Shown: piece by piece, positions 1-5,988 of the stretch | How the letters are laid out: every line of letters starts with the position of its first letter | How positions within the stretch are numbered: position 1 is the first letter of the stretch | NCBI GenBank assembly: GCA_036558305.1 | Contig: DATBFX010000282.1 | Span: 1 to 16,054 of the forward strand | Direction: 5' to 3' | DNA: 16,054 nucleotides | Source of the DNA: DATBFX01 sp036558305 | GTDB taxonomy: Bacteria > Chloroflexota > Chloroflexia > Thermomicrobiales > UBA6265 | Program-made: the position numbers and the translations under genes | Notes under the pieces: model-generated | The model's input: the letters and a program-made list of their open reading frames with translations, nothing else | Databases searched by the model: none | Told to the model about the DNA's origin: nothing

Positions 1-230
1 ATCTGGTGTTTGCGCGCGAGACGGGTCTCGATCGTGACGTGGCATTCGGGCTGATCGCCGAGACGATGTCGCACGCCGAGCGCGCGTTCGGTTCGACGAC
101 CCACGGACACCTCCTCGAACGGTACGCGCTGGAGGCGGCGACCGATCTGCTGAGTCGACCGGCAACGGTGCTCGACTTTGCGCCGGAACTCGCGGTCCAC
201 GACGCGCGCCGGTCACACGCCGCGCGATAG
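1..230 (+). CDS. C-terminal fragment of an unidentified protein (5' end outside the window)
   Basis: An open frame enters from the left edge and ends at TAG 228-230. The visible part is about 75 residues and looks mostly helical, with mixed charge (for example FGLIAETMSHAERAF and LLERYALEAATDLL). The codons are strongly GC-ending, as in the neighbouring genes, so it is very probably a genuine 3' end. A GTG near base 6 could be read as a start, but the frame is open through the window edge and no ribosome binding site can be seen. I do not recognise the family, and no catalytic motif is visible. No hairpin terminator is evident directly after it. Confidence 0.6.
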   Translation, partial: LVFARETGLDRDVAFGLIAETMSHAERAFGSTTHGHLLERYALEAATDLLSRPATVLDFAPELAVHDARRSHAAR

Positions 231-306
231 TCGGAGCGGGCGGCCGCGCCATTCCCTATCGTGACATCCGAATAGTCGGTTCGTTGTGTTGTGTCAGGGG
301 GAAACC

Positions 307-579
307 ATGTTCATCGATAGCGTACGAGGTTGGGCCGGTCGTCCGGCCATCGAAGGAACCACGGACTGACGCGGCGTCCGATCCTGGGTCTCGGATCTGG
401 TCGACGGTTGGCGGCAACCGGCGTCGTCCGCCATCCAGAACATCCCGGCGGCAGACGGCGCGACCGACGACGAACTCGTCCGCGTCGCCCGCGTGCAGAC
501 GATGGACGGAGCGGAACGGAATCGCCACGAGGCGCTGATGCTTCTGTACAGATCGAACGGTCGCTACGGTCGCGGGTAA
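307..579 (+). pseudogene. Possible decayed coding sequence, weakly resembling an ECF sigma region 2
   Basis: This lies in the 395-base gap between the left-edge gene and the Cys-rich gene. The frame beginning at ATG 307, preceded by a GGGGGA ribosome-binding-like run, is broken by TGA 367-369. It then continues in the same frame to TAA 577-579. The second part has a strong excess of G/C at third codon positions, as in real genes here. It contains TDDELVRVARV followed 16 residues later by EALMLLYRS, which loosely recalls the start of sigma-70 region 2 in ECF factors (DxELV..A..GD..AF..LYR). The rest of such a factor is absent. Resemblance to sigma is inference and weak; chance is a real alternative. 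Confidence 0.22.
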
Positions 580-625
580 CGCGCGGGTTATCGATCTCGG
601 CGATACGTGAAGGAAGGACCAAACG

Positions 626-976
626 ATGGATGCGATGCGCTTTGATGCCCTGGCCCGGTCGCTCGCCGGATTTCCCGTGCGCCGCACGCCGATCGATCGC
701 GTCGGCGGCTCGTCCGTACCGAGCCGCCGGCGTACCCACGTGACGTCGCGCGTCGTCTGCCCGACCGACCGCGTGGCCTGCGACGGCACCTGCCTGAGCC
801 CGTGGGTTTTCCAGCACGACGCGAAGAACTGCGGCGCCTGCGGCACGATCTGCGCCCACGGTGCCGTCTGTTGCGACGGTCGCTGCCGCGATCTGACCAG
901 TGACGACGCCAACTGCGGCACCTGCGGCGCCGCCTGCCCGGCCGGCAGTTCCTGCGCCGCCGGCGAGTGCATCTAA
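626..976 (+). CDS. Small Cys-rich protein with Tat-like N-terminus
   Basis: 116 residues, with an AAGGAAGG ribosome binding site about 8 bases before ATG 626. Residues 1-44 carry no cysteine. The rest holds 14 (45, 52, 56, 69, 72, 76, 82, 83, 87, 97, 100, 104, 110, 115), arranged as two copies of a CDGxC ... NCGxCGxxC pattern, so a compact disulphide-rich fold is likely. The opening MDAMRFDALARSLAG, followed by RR at 19-20, resembles the n-region of Tat-exported Cys-rich proteins common in Thermomicrobia (from memory of that group). However, the expected hydrophobic stretch after RR is missing and is replaced by polar, Arg-rich sequence. Export is therefore doubtful from sequence alone. Function unknown. 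It is convergent with the PLP-enzyme gene. Confidence 0.7.
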   Translation: MDAMRFDALARSLAGFPVRRTPIDRVGGSSVPSRRRTHVTSRVVCPTDRVACDGTCLSPWVFQHDAKNCGACGTICAHGAVCCDGRCRDLTSDDANCGTCGAACPAGSSCAAGECI

Positions 977-1031
977 GAGCGCCTTTCAACACCGCCTCCC
1001 CCACCGGTCTCAGCCCCCTTCAGGCGGGAGC

Positions 1032-1106
1032 CCTCTGGGCGTCGTCGGTTGAGCGCGCGGGTGCCCCCTGGGCGATTTAGCCCCGCGCACGGGCGGCACC
1101 CAGAGG
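1032..1106. terminator. Nested inverted-repeat element between convergent genes, probable bidirectional terminator
   Basis: Outer arms CCTCTGGG (1032-1039) and CCCAGAGG (1099-1106) are perfectly complementary. Inside them, GCGCGGG (1055-1061) pairs with CCCGCGC (1082-1088), and the loop contains a further GCCC/GGGC hairpin (1063-1066 with 1070-1073). GGGTGCC (1059-1065) can alternatively pair with GGCACCC (1095-1101). There is no T-tract, so it is not a textbook intrinsic terminator. Its place between two convergent genes suggests a termination or mRNA-end-stabilising role. It could also be a dispersed REP-like repeat. Confidence 0.5.
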
Positions 1107-1164
1107 TTTGGAAAGCCACTCCGAGTTCATACCGGGCATCGACGACGAGGAGTGCTTCGGACGA

Positions 1165-2295
1165 TTACCGGATCTTCCCCCGCGCCGCCACCGGCCAGAC
1201 ATCCGCCACGTGACCGTCCCGGACGATCGTGAGCTGATCCATCAGGTTGACCGTCGGGCAGATGTGGTTCGGGATCACCTCGACCCGCTCGCCGATCCGG
1301 AAACCCGGTTCGTCCGGCGGCAGGATGACGACGCCGTGCTCCTCGCTCATGCGGTCGATGATGGCGTCCTCGTGCCCGACGATGTAGCCGTGACCGGGGT
1401 GACTCGGCGTTTTGTCGAGGGACAGCGTCTTCGATCCGCCGTCGAGGATGCACCGGTCGGGCGCGGGATGGCTCACCACCGTGGCGAGGATGCGGGCGGC
1501 ACACCGGTCGGGACCGAAAATACCGTAACGGAAAGCCGAGGTGTCCTTGAAGACGTAGGTACCGGGTCGCATCTCGGTAACGCCGGGTACCGTCGGCGTG
1601 TAGGTCGCGGCCGGGGTTGAGCCGACGCTGACGACCGGCAACTCGAGACCGTGGGACCGGATCGCCTCCGCCGTCGCGACCAGATTCCGACCGGCTTCGA
1701 GTGCGACCGGCTCGATCGTCTCGGGCGGTTGGGCATTGGCGTGACCTTCGTGGGTGAACACGCCGACGACGCGGAGACCGGGCAGACGCGCCAGGTTGAG
1801 CGCGAGGGCAACCGCCTCCTCGCCGTACCGGGCGCCGGCCCGGTTTTGCCCGGTGTTGACCTCGACGTAGACGTCGAGCGTGCGATCCTCGGCGGCCATC
1901 GCCTGCGAGATCGCCTCCGCCGCCTCGTGGGAGTCGAGCGCGACGATCATCCGCACCCGCTCCATCAGTGCGAGGAGACGGCGGATCTTCAGATCGCCGA
2001 CGATCGGATAGGCGATCAGGATGTCCTCGACCCCGGCCTCGGCCATCACTTCCGCCTCGCCCAATTTGGCACAGGTGACGCCGATCGCCCCGGCCGCCAG
2101 TTGCAGGCGGGCGATCTGCGGCGTCTTGTGCGTCTTGATGTGCGGTCGCAGGGCGACGCCGAGACTCTTGGCCAGGGCCGCCATCTCGGCGATGTTCGTG
2201 TGGAGGATGGCCTCGTCCACGACCATCGTCGGAGTATCGATCAGTTCGGTCGGGGCGACGATGGTGTGACTCGGCGGGGCGAAGGTGGCGGTCAT
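1165..2295 (-). CDS. D-threonine aldolase / D-serine dehydratase-like PLP enzyme (alanine racemase N-terminal fold)
   Basis: 376 residues, the usual length for the DSD1/D-threonine aldolase family. These enzymes use PLP plus a divalent metal to cleave or dehydrate D-hydroxy amino acids in the cytoplasm. The N-terminal alanine-racemase-type barrel has the family signature RPHIKTHK at residues 50-57, where Lys54 is the expected Schiff-base lysine. The C-terminal beta domain has H344-I-C346, the His/Cys metal pair known in eukaryotic-type D-serine dehydratase; D-threonine aldolases more often have His-x-Asp. ATG 2295 is preceded by AGGAG at good spacing. It lies downstream of the HAD and dehydrogenase genes on the same strand but has a 170-base leader with its own putative promoter. 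Exact substrate cannot be fixed; D-serine, D-threonine or a 3-hydroxyaspartate-like amino acid are all possible. Confidence 0.85.
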   Translation of the reverse strand: MTATFAPPSHTIVAPTELIDTPTMVVDEAILHTNIAEMAALAKSLGVALRPHIKTHKTPQIARLQLAAGAIGVTCAKLGEAEVMAEAGVEDILIAYPIVGDLKIRRLLALMERVRMIVALDSHEAAEAISQAMAAEDRTLDVYVEVNTGQNRAGARYGEEAVALALNLARLPGLRVVGVFTHEGHANAQPPETIEPVALEAGRNLVATAEAIRSHGLELPVVSVGSTPAATYTPTVPGVTEMRPGTYVFKDTSAFRYGIFGPDRCAARILATVVSHPAPDRCILDGGSKTLSLDKTPSHPGHGYIVGHEDAIIDRMSEEHGVVILPPDEPGFRIGERVEVIPNHICPTVNLMDQLTIVRDGHVADVWPVAARGKIR

Positions 2296-2360
2296 GGTCG
2301 GTCTCCTGAGGACGAACTGAGACCGGCGGGTACAGGGGATGGCGGTGCGTGTGCCCGACG

Positions 2361-2390
2361 GTCCGCGACTGACGGACGGCTATTATCGCA
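2361..2390 (-). promoter_or_regulatory. Candidate extended -10 promoter plus leader hairpin for the PLP-enzyme gene
   Basis: On the minus strand TGCGATAAT (2390-2382) matches an extended -10 (TGnTATAAT-like), about 90 bases before ATG 2295, in an AT-richer patch. No good -35 is seen 17 bases upstream. Just downstream, GTCCG (2361-2365) and CGGAC (2373-2377) can form a small hairpin in the leader. The 170-base gap 2296-2465 holds nothing else I can identify. Confidence 0.4.
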
Positions 2391-2465
2391 GTCCGCACAG
2401 CCTCACCGCACCGCCGGCACGCGGCGACGGGAATGGCATCGAGCGTATTTGAGGAGACACGCGCG

Positions 2466-3386
2466 TTACCGAAGCAATCGCTCCACCACGATCGCCACGC
2501 CGTCTTCCTCGTTCGACACCGTGATCTCGTCGGCGGCTTCGCGCGCGGCGGGGTACGCGTTGGCGACGGCGACGCCGAGACCGGCCCACTGCAGCATCGC
2601 CGCGTCGTTCGGCGCGTCGCCGAAGGCAACGACCTCCGCGGCGTCGATACCGAGCCGCTCGCAGAGCGAGGCCAGCGCCCAGGCCTTGGTGACGTTGGCG
2701 GCGACGATTTCGAGGAACGGGGCACCGGAGTGGGTCGCCTCGAACCCGTCCAGGCCGAGGGTTTGGACCGTCATCAGCACGTCGTGCGGCAACCGCTCCG
2801 GGTGGCGGACGACGAGTTTGGTGAGCGGCACGTCGAGCAGATCGAGGGCATCGCCGACGCGCATCTCTTCGAGCAGTCGCCCGTGATCCTCGACCCGAGC
2901 GGTCGCGGCGTATGCCGGCTCGCAGGCAAAGTCCCTCTCCTGGATCAGCCCGAAGCAGACGCCGGGTATCGCCTCCCGCAACGCCAGGATCAGACCGCGC
3001 GCCGTCCCCGCGTCGAGCGGGTAATGACCGAGCAGTTCATCGCGAGCAATATCGTAGAGGATCGCGCCGTTGGAGCAGATGGCATGACCGCCGATACCGA
3101 CCTGCTCGGCGAAAAGCCGGGTTGCCACCGGCGGCCGGGCCGTCGCCAGGACGACGACGATCCCCCGTGCCTGGGCGCACGTCAACGCCGCTCGCGTTCG
3201 CTCCGACACCGACCGATCGGCCCGGAGCAGCGTCCCGTCAAGATCGGTGGCAATCAGCCGAACCGAGGTGGAAGGCGGAAGGCGGAGGGCGGGAGAGGGC
3301 GGGAGAGGGCGGGGAGATGACGAGACATCGCATGACCGCGCGGTCTCTCCGCCTTCCGCCTTCCGCCTTCCGCCTTCTGCCCTCAT
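2466..3386 (-). CDS. Cof-type HAD-superfamily phosphatase (HAD-IIB)
   Basis: A cytoplasmic phosphatase of the Cof/YidA type, which removes phosphate from sugar phosphates, FMN or similar small molecules. All four HAD motifs are present: I, D48-L-D50-G-T (nucleophile and acid/base); II, T82 in VLATARP; III, K234; IV, G256-D257 with N260-D261. The spacing between motifs II and III fits a C2 (type IIB) cap. The core starts near residue 43, about 260 residues before the end, which is normal for the family. The preceding 42 residues are low-complexity and encoded by a heptad-repeat hairpin. The only in-frame ATG is at 3386, 10 bases after the dehydrogenase stop, and no nearer ATG, GTG or TTG exists. 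The true start is therefore uncertain. Ends in TAA. Confidence 0.85.
   Translation of the reverse strand: MRAEGGRRKAEGGETARSCDVSSSPRPLPPSPALRLPPSTSVRLIATDLDGTLLRADRSVSERTRAALTCAQARGIVVVLATARPPVATRLFAEQVGIGGHAICSNGAILYDIARDELLGHYPLDAGTARGLILALREAIPGVCFGLIQERDFACEPAYAATARVEDHGRLLEEMRVGDALDLLDVPLTKLVVRHPERLPHDVLMTVQTLGLDGFEATHSGAPFLEIVAANVTKAWALASLCERLGIDAAEVVAFGDAPNDAAMLQWAGLGVAVANAYPAAREAADEITVSNEEDGVAIVVERLLR
3270..3376. repeat. Heptad-repeat hairpin with G-quadruplex motif
   Basis: The left side has tandem GGAAGGC heptads; the right side has four CCGCCTT heptads. GGAAGGCGGAAGGCGGA (3270-3286) is a perfect 17-bp inverted match to 3348-3364. Between them lies a 10-bp tandem GGGCGGGAGA repeat. 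It gives six G-runs (3287-3289, 3291-3293, 3297-3299, 3301-3303, 3307-3309, 3311-3314) with one- and three-base loops, a strong G4 signature on the plus strand. The element looks like an inserted or expanded simple repeat at the junction of two operon genes and is translated as the leader of the HAD protein if ATG 3386 is used. Confidence 0.75.
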
Positions 3387-3396
3387 CCGCCCTCGC

Positions 3397-4515
3397 TCAC
3401 ATCTGGAACCGCGTCCGGACGAGGTCGACCCACCGACCCTGCTGGGTCGAGCGGACGACGCCGTCGAGGATCTCCTGGACCTTGACCCCGTCGGCGAAAG
3501 AGGGTGAGGCCGGGACGCCGGTGCGGATGGCCCGCACCCACTCCCGCATGAGCAGGATCGTGGGCCCGGTGGAGGGATGGTCGAATTCGGGAAAAACCGG
3601 ACTCAGCCGTTCGGGGATGGGGAGTTCGGCCGGCGATTCGCCGCGGCGGGCGCCGAGGAGACGCCCGTCACCGCGCAGGATGAGGAGACCGTCCGAACCG
3701 CTGAGCACGATCTCGTCGCCGGCGTCGTGCGGCGCGGTGGCCGAGTAGTGGACGGTGGCGAGGGCGCCGTTGGCGAACCGGAGCATCAGCGCGAAGTTGT
3801 CGTCGGCGTCGACCGGTGCCGTCTGGGTCGATTCCGGCAGGCGCCGGCGCTTGATCATCGTCGTGGTCGCGCCGGCGACCGACTTCACCTCGCCGTACCA
3901 CCAGCGGAGGGCGTCGACGTAGTGGGAACCGGCGGCACCGAGCATCCCCCCGCCCTTGGCGCTCTCCATCAACCAATCCCAGGTCGCCCCGTTCGGATCG
4001 TTCAGACTGGCGCGGTAGACCACGATCGACGCGGCGTGGGGTTCGCCCAGGTACCCTTCGTCGATCAACTCCTTGGCGCGGGCGCGATCGGGCGAGAAGC
4101 GGAACTCGTGGTTGACCATCGTCGTGACGCCGTTGCTCTCGGCCAGCTTCACCATGTCGCGCGCCTCGGCCAGGTTGCGCGCCATCGGTTTCTCGCAGAG
4201 CACGTGCTTGCCGGCTTCGATCGCCGCCAGCGTCATCTGGTGGTGCAGGTGCGGCGGCGTCGCCACGACGACGGCGTCGATCCCCGTATCCCGCAGCAGC
4301 ACCCGAAAGTCGCTGAGCGCGATCTTGACCCCGTGCTGGGCAGCGGCCAGGTGGGCGCGCTCGGCCCGTCGCGCGCAGACGGCGACGACCTCGGTCTCCG
4401 GGAGATGCTGGAGCGCCGGAACGTGGACCGCCGCCCCGAAACCGACGCCGATCACGCCGACGCGGATCGACGTCGTCCGGACGCCACCGGTCATCGTCTG
4501 CTGCGTCGCGACCAT
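3397..4515 (-). CDS. Gfo/Idh/MocA-family NAD(P)-dependent oxidoreductase
   Basis: 372 residues from ATG 4515, typical of the family, which oxidises or reduces sugars, inositols and related polyols using NAD(P). The N-terminal Rossmann fold starts with VGVIGVGFGAAVH. The conserved CEKP motif (Lys is the usual catalytic residue) lies near residue 108 in GKHVLCEKPMARNL. The C-terminal domain has GGGMLGAAGSHYVDALRWW, where the His and Asp match the GG.L.D.G.H..D signature, although the usual first Asp is replaced. I chose ATG 4515 because GGAGG lies just before it, though spacing is only two bases. TTG 4557 or GTG 4554 would add 13 or 14 residues and have no visible ribosome binding site. The HAD gene follows after 10 bases, so the two are probably co-transcribed. 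Substrate unknown. Confidence 0.85.
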   Translation of the reverse strand: MVATQQTMTGGVRTTSIRVGVIGVGFGAAVHVPALQHLPETEVVAVCARRAERAHLAAAQHGVKIALSDFRVLLRDTGIDAVVVATPPHLHHQMTLAAIEAGKHVLCEKPMARNLAEARDMVKLAESNGVTTMVNHEFRFSPDRARAKELIDEGYLGEPHAASIVVYRASLNDPNGATWDWLMESAKGGGMLGAAGSHYVDALRWWYGEVKSVAGATTTMIKRRRLPESTQTAPVDADDNFALMLRFANGALATVHYSATAPHDAGDEIVLSGSDGLLILRGDGRLLGARRGESPAELPIPERLSPVFPEFDHPSTGPTILLMREWVRAIRTGVPASPSFADGVKVQEILDGVVRSTQQGRWVDLVRTRFQM

Positions 4516-4604
4516 CGCCTCCGTCCCCGTCCGACGTATCGACGCGTCGGCCACCAATGCTAGCAGAGGCGGCTACGATCGGCGCACGGCGGAGGCGATG
4601 GTGG

Positions 4605-4796
4605 TCAGGCAGGCGTCGCTCCCGCTCCGTCGTCGCGGATGTGGGACCGCACCAACTCCACCACCTCCGGTGTCACCTCGAGCCCGTGGGCTTCGACCGA
4701 ATGGCGACCGGCCTGAACCAGGATGTCCTCCTCCGTCTGCCCGTCGAACCTCGCATCGCACCCCGGCATAATCTCGCCGCACGCAAGCGTTTTCAT
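4605..4796 (-). CDS. DUF1059 small protein
   Basis: 63 residues from ATG 4796, with AAGGAG 8 bases upstream; the stop is TGA. The sequence starts MKTLACGEIMPGC and shows the DUF1059 pattern: Cys6 and Cys13, a GxTEEDIL segment, then His32 and His37 (HSVEAHG), ending in an acidic helix and a LVRSHIRDD tail. The two Cys and two His suggest a small metal-binding or zinc-ribbon-like unit, which is inference. Molecular role unknown. It is the second of two tandem DUF1059 genes, 32 bases after the first, on the same strand and presumably one transcript diverging from the SARP regulator. Confidence 0.8.
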   Translation of the reverse strand: MKTLACGEIMPGCDARFDGQTEEDILVQAGRHSVEAHGLEVTPEVVELVRSHIRDDGAGATPA

Positions 4797-4828
4797 CGTT
4801 GCGCTCCTTCTATCGGTCGACGACCGCC

Positions 4829-4981
4829 TCAATCGTCGATCTCCGCCATCGCGAGGACCTGTTCCTCGCTCAACGTCAGATCGTGGGCTTCCTTCGCGTG
4901 CTGCTGGACGCGGGCGACCAACTCGCCCTCGTCCTCGGCACGGATCTCGACGCCGCAGGTGCACCGCACGACCTTGCGCAT
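4829..4981 (-). CDS. Second DUF1059-like small protein
   Basis: 50 residues from ATG 4981, with a GGAAGGGAG ribosome binding site. It begins MRKVVRCTCGVEI and carries Cys7-x-Cys9, an acidic EDEGELV turn, then His28 and His33 (HAKEAHD), and a C-terminal LSEEQVLAMAEIDD. The H-x4-H and downstream helix match its neighbour, so the two are paralogues, but here the cysteine pair is C-x-C rather than C-x6-C. Open sequence upstream of this ATG is Arg-rich and shows no relation to the family, so the internal ATG is preferred. Function unknown. Confidence 0.75.
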   Translation of the reverse strand: MRKVVRCTCGVEIRAEDEGELVARVQQHAKEAHDLTLSEEQVLAMAEIDD

Positions 4982-5037
4982 CGCGCTCTCCCTTCCTCGG
5001 ATATCCGGATCACCATCTCCATCTTCGGCGATGCGGC

Positions 5038-5065
5038 TTGCGCCGACCTTGCAGTAGCATTGCAG
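5038..5065 (+). promoter_or_regulatory. Three 11-bp-spaced direct repeats, candidate SARP operator
   Basis: TTGCGC (5038), TTGCAG (5049) and TTGCAG (5060) are each exactly 11 bp apart, one helical turn, in the 128-base gap between the divergent DUF1059 and SARP genes. Streptomyces-type SARPs bind heptamer direct repeats with 11-bp spacing near the -35 region (established for ActII-ORF4/AfsR-like proteins). The site lies about 45-72 bases before GTG 5110 and could control both directions. Binding by the adjacent regulator is inference. Confidence 0.5.
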
Positions 5066-5109
5066 ACCTCGGGCAACGCGCCGCTTCGAGACTCGGAGGG
5101 ACACTCCCC

Positions 5110-5874
5110 GTGCCCCCATTGCGCCTCTACATCTGCGGTCGCCTCGCGGTCGAAACCGGCGACCTCGTGCTCGCCGAGTCGGCCTTTCCGGCCCGGCAAG
5201 GGCGCCGCCTCTGGGCATTCCTCGTCCTCAACCGGCGCTGGCCTGTCGGGCGGGACGACCTGGCCGGTGCCGTTTGGGGCGATGCGATCCCCGACGCCTG
5301 GGACGTCGCCCTCAACGCCCTCGTCAGCCGCCTCCGCCACGTCCTGCGCCCGGTTGTCGCGAGGGAACCGGCAGTCGCCATCCGCGGCGAAGTCGGTCGC
5401 TACCTGCTGTCGCTGCCCGACGACGTCTTCGTCGACGCCGAGCGCGCACGCACCGGTCTCCACACCGCCGAGACGGCGCTCCGGCAACACGACTGCGAAA
5501 CCGCGCTCGCCGAAGCGCGGGTGGCCATGGAGATCGCCGCGCGGGGGTTCCTCGGCGGCGAAGACGCCCCCTGGATCGAGGGCCAGCGGCGGTCGCTCGC
5601 CGATCTCCGGCTCCACGCCCTCGAATGCACCGTCGAGGCGGAGCTGCTGCGCGGCAATCCCGAAATCGCGGAGCGCGAGGCCGAACACCTCCTCCTCCTC
5701 GACCCGCTCCGAGAATCGGGCTACCGGTCGCTGATGCGCGCCCTCGCCGCCAGCGGCAACGCGGCCCGGGCGGTCCGGGTCATGGACGATTGCCGGCGGC
5801 GATTGAGCGAGGAGGCCGGTCTCGCCCCGTCTGCGGAGACCGAACGCGTTTTTCAGGCCGTGACGGTTCCGTAG
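5110..5874 (+). CDS. SARP/AfsR-type transcriptional regulator (winged helix + BTAD)
   Basis: 254 residues, the size of a minimal SARP. Residues 1-100 form an OmpR-like winged helix: LRLYICGRLAVE opening, an RQGRRLWAFLVL helix, and LNALVSRLRHVLRP, matching the recognition helix. From about 103 (DDVFVDAERARTGLH) to 250 lies a bacterial transcriptional activation domain made of TPR-like helices, ending in MDDCRRRLSEEAGLAPS. No NB-ARC ATPase or sensor domain follows. GTG 5110 is chosen because GGAGGG sits 9 bases upstream and homology begins there; the frame is open further upstream but without family sequence. It probably activates neighbouring genes, such as the DUF1059 pair or the glycosyltransferase cluster, through the 11-bp repeats just upstream. 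The target is not provable here. Confidence 0.85.
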   Translation: MPPLRLYICGRLAVETGDLVLAESAFPARQGRRLWAFLVLNRRWPVGRDDLAGAVWGDAIPDAWDVALNALVSRLRHVLRPVVAREPAVAIRGEVGRYLLSLPDDVFVDAERARTGLHTAETALRQHDCETALAEARVAMEIAARGFLGGEDAPWIEGQRRSLADLRLHALECTVEAELLRGNPEIAEREAEHLLLLDPLRESGYRSLMRALAASGNAARAVRVMDDCRRRLSEEAGLAPSAETERVFQAVTVP

Positions 5875-5911
5875 ACCGGTGCAATCGGTTGCGAGGTGAT
5901 CGGCGCGACCG

Positions 5912-5939
5912 TTGACAGACCGCCGGGTTCCGCTAGAGT
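5912..5939 (+). promoter_or_regulatory. Sigma-70-type promoter of the plus-strand glycosyltransferase
   Basis: A perfect -35 TTGACA (5912-5917), 16 bases, then -10 TAGAGT (5934-5939). Transcription would start near 5946, about 43 bases before ATG 5989. This rules against the upstream GTG at 5896 as the start. Confidence 0.7.
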
Positions 5940-5988
5940 GCGGGCGTCGAAGTCGGATCCGTTCCGTCCGGTACAGGGACCACACGCC

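Noticed and set aside
1127..2725. A 532-codon minus-strand open frame covering the PLP enzyme and the end of the HAD gene
   Set aside because: Its sequence is Arg/Pro/Ser-rich low complexity in another frame, while both overlapped genes carry full catalytic motifs.
3270..3376. CRISPR-like array
   Set aside because: The units are 7- and 10-bp tandem repeats without unique spacers.
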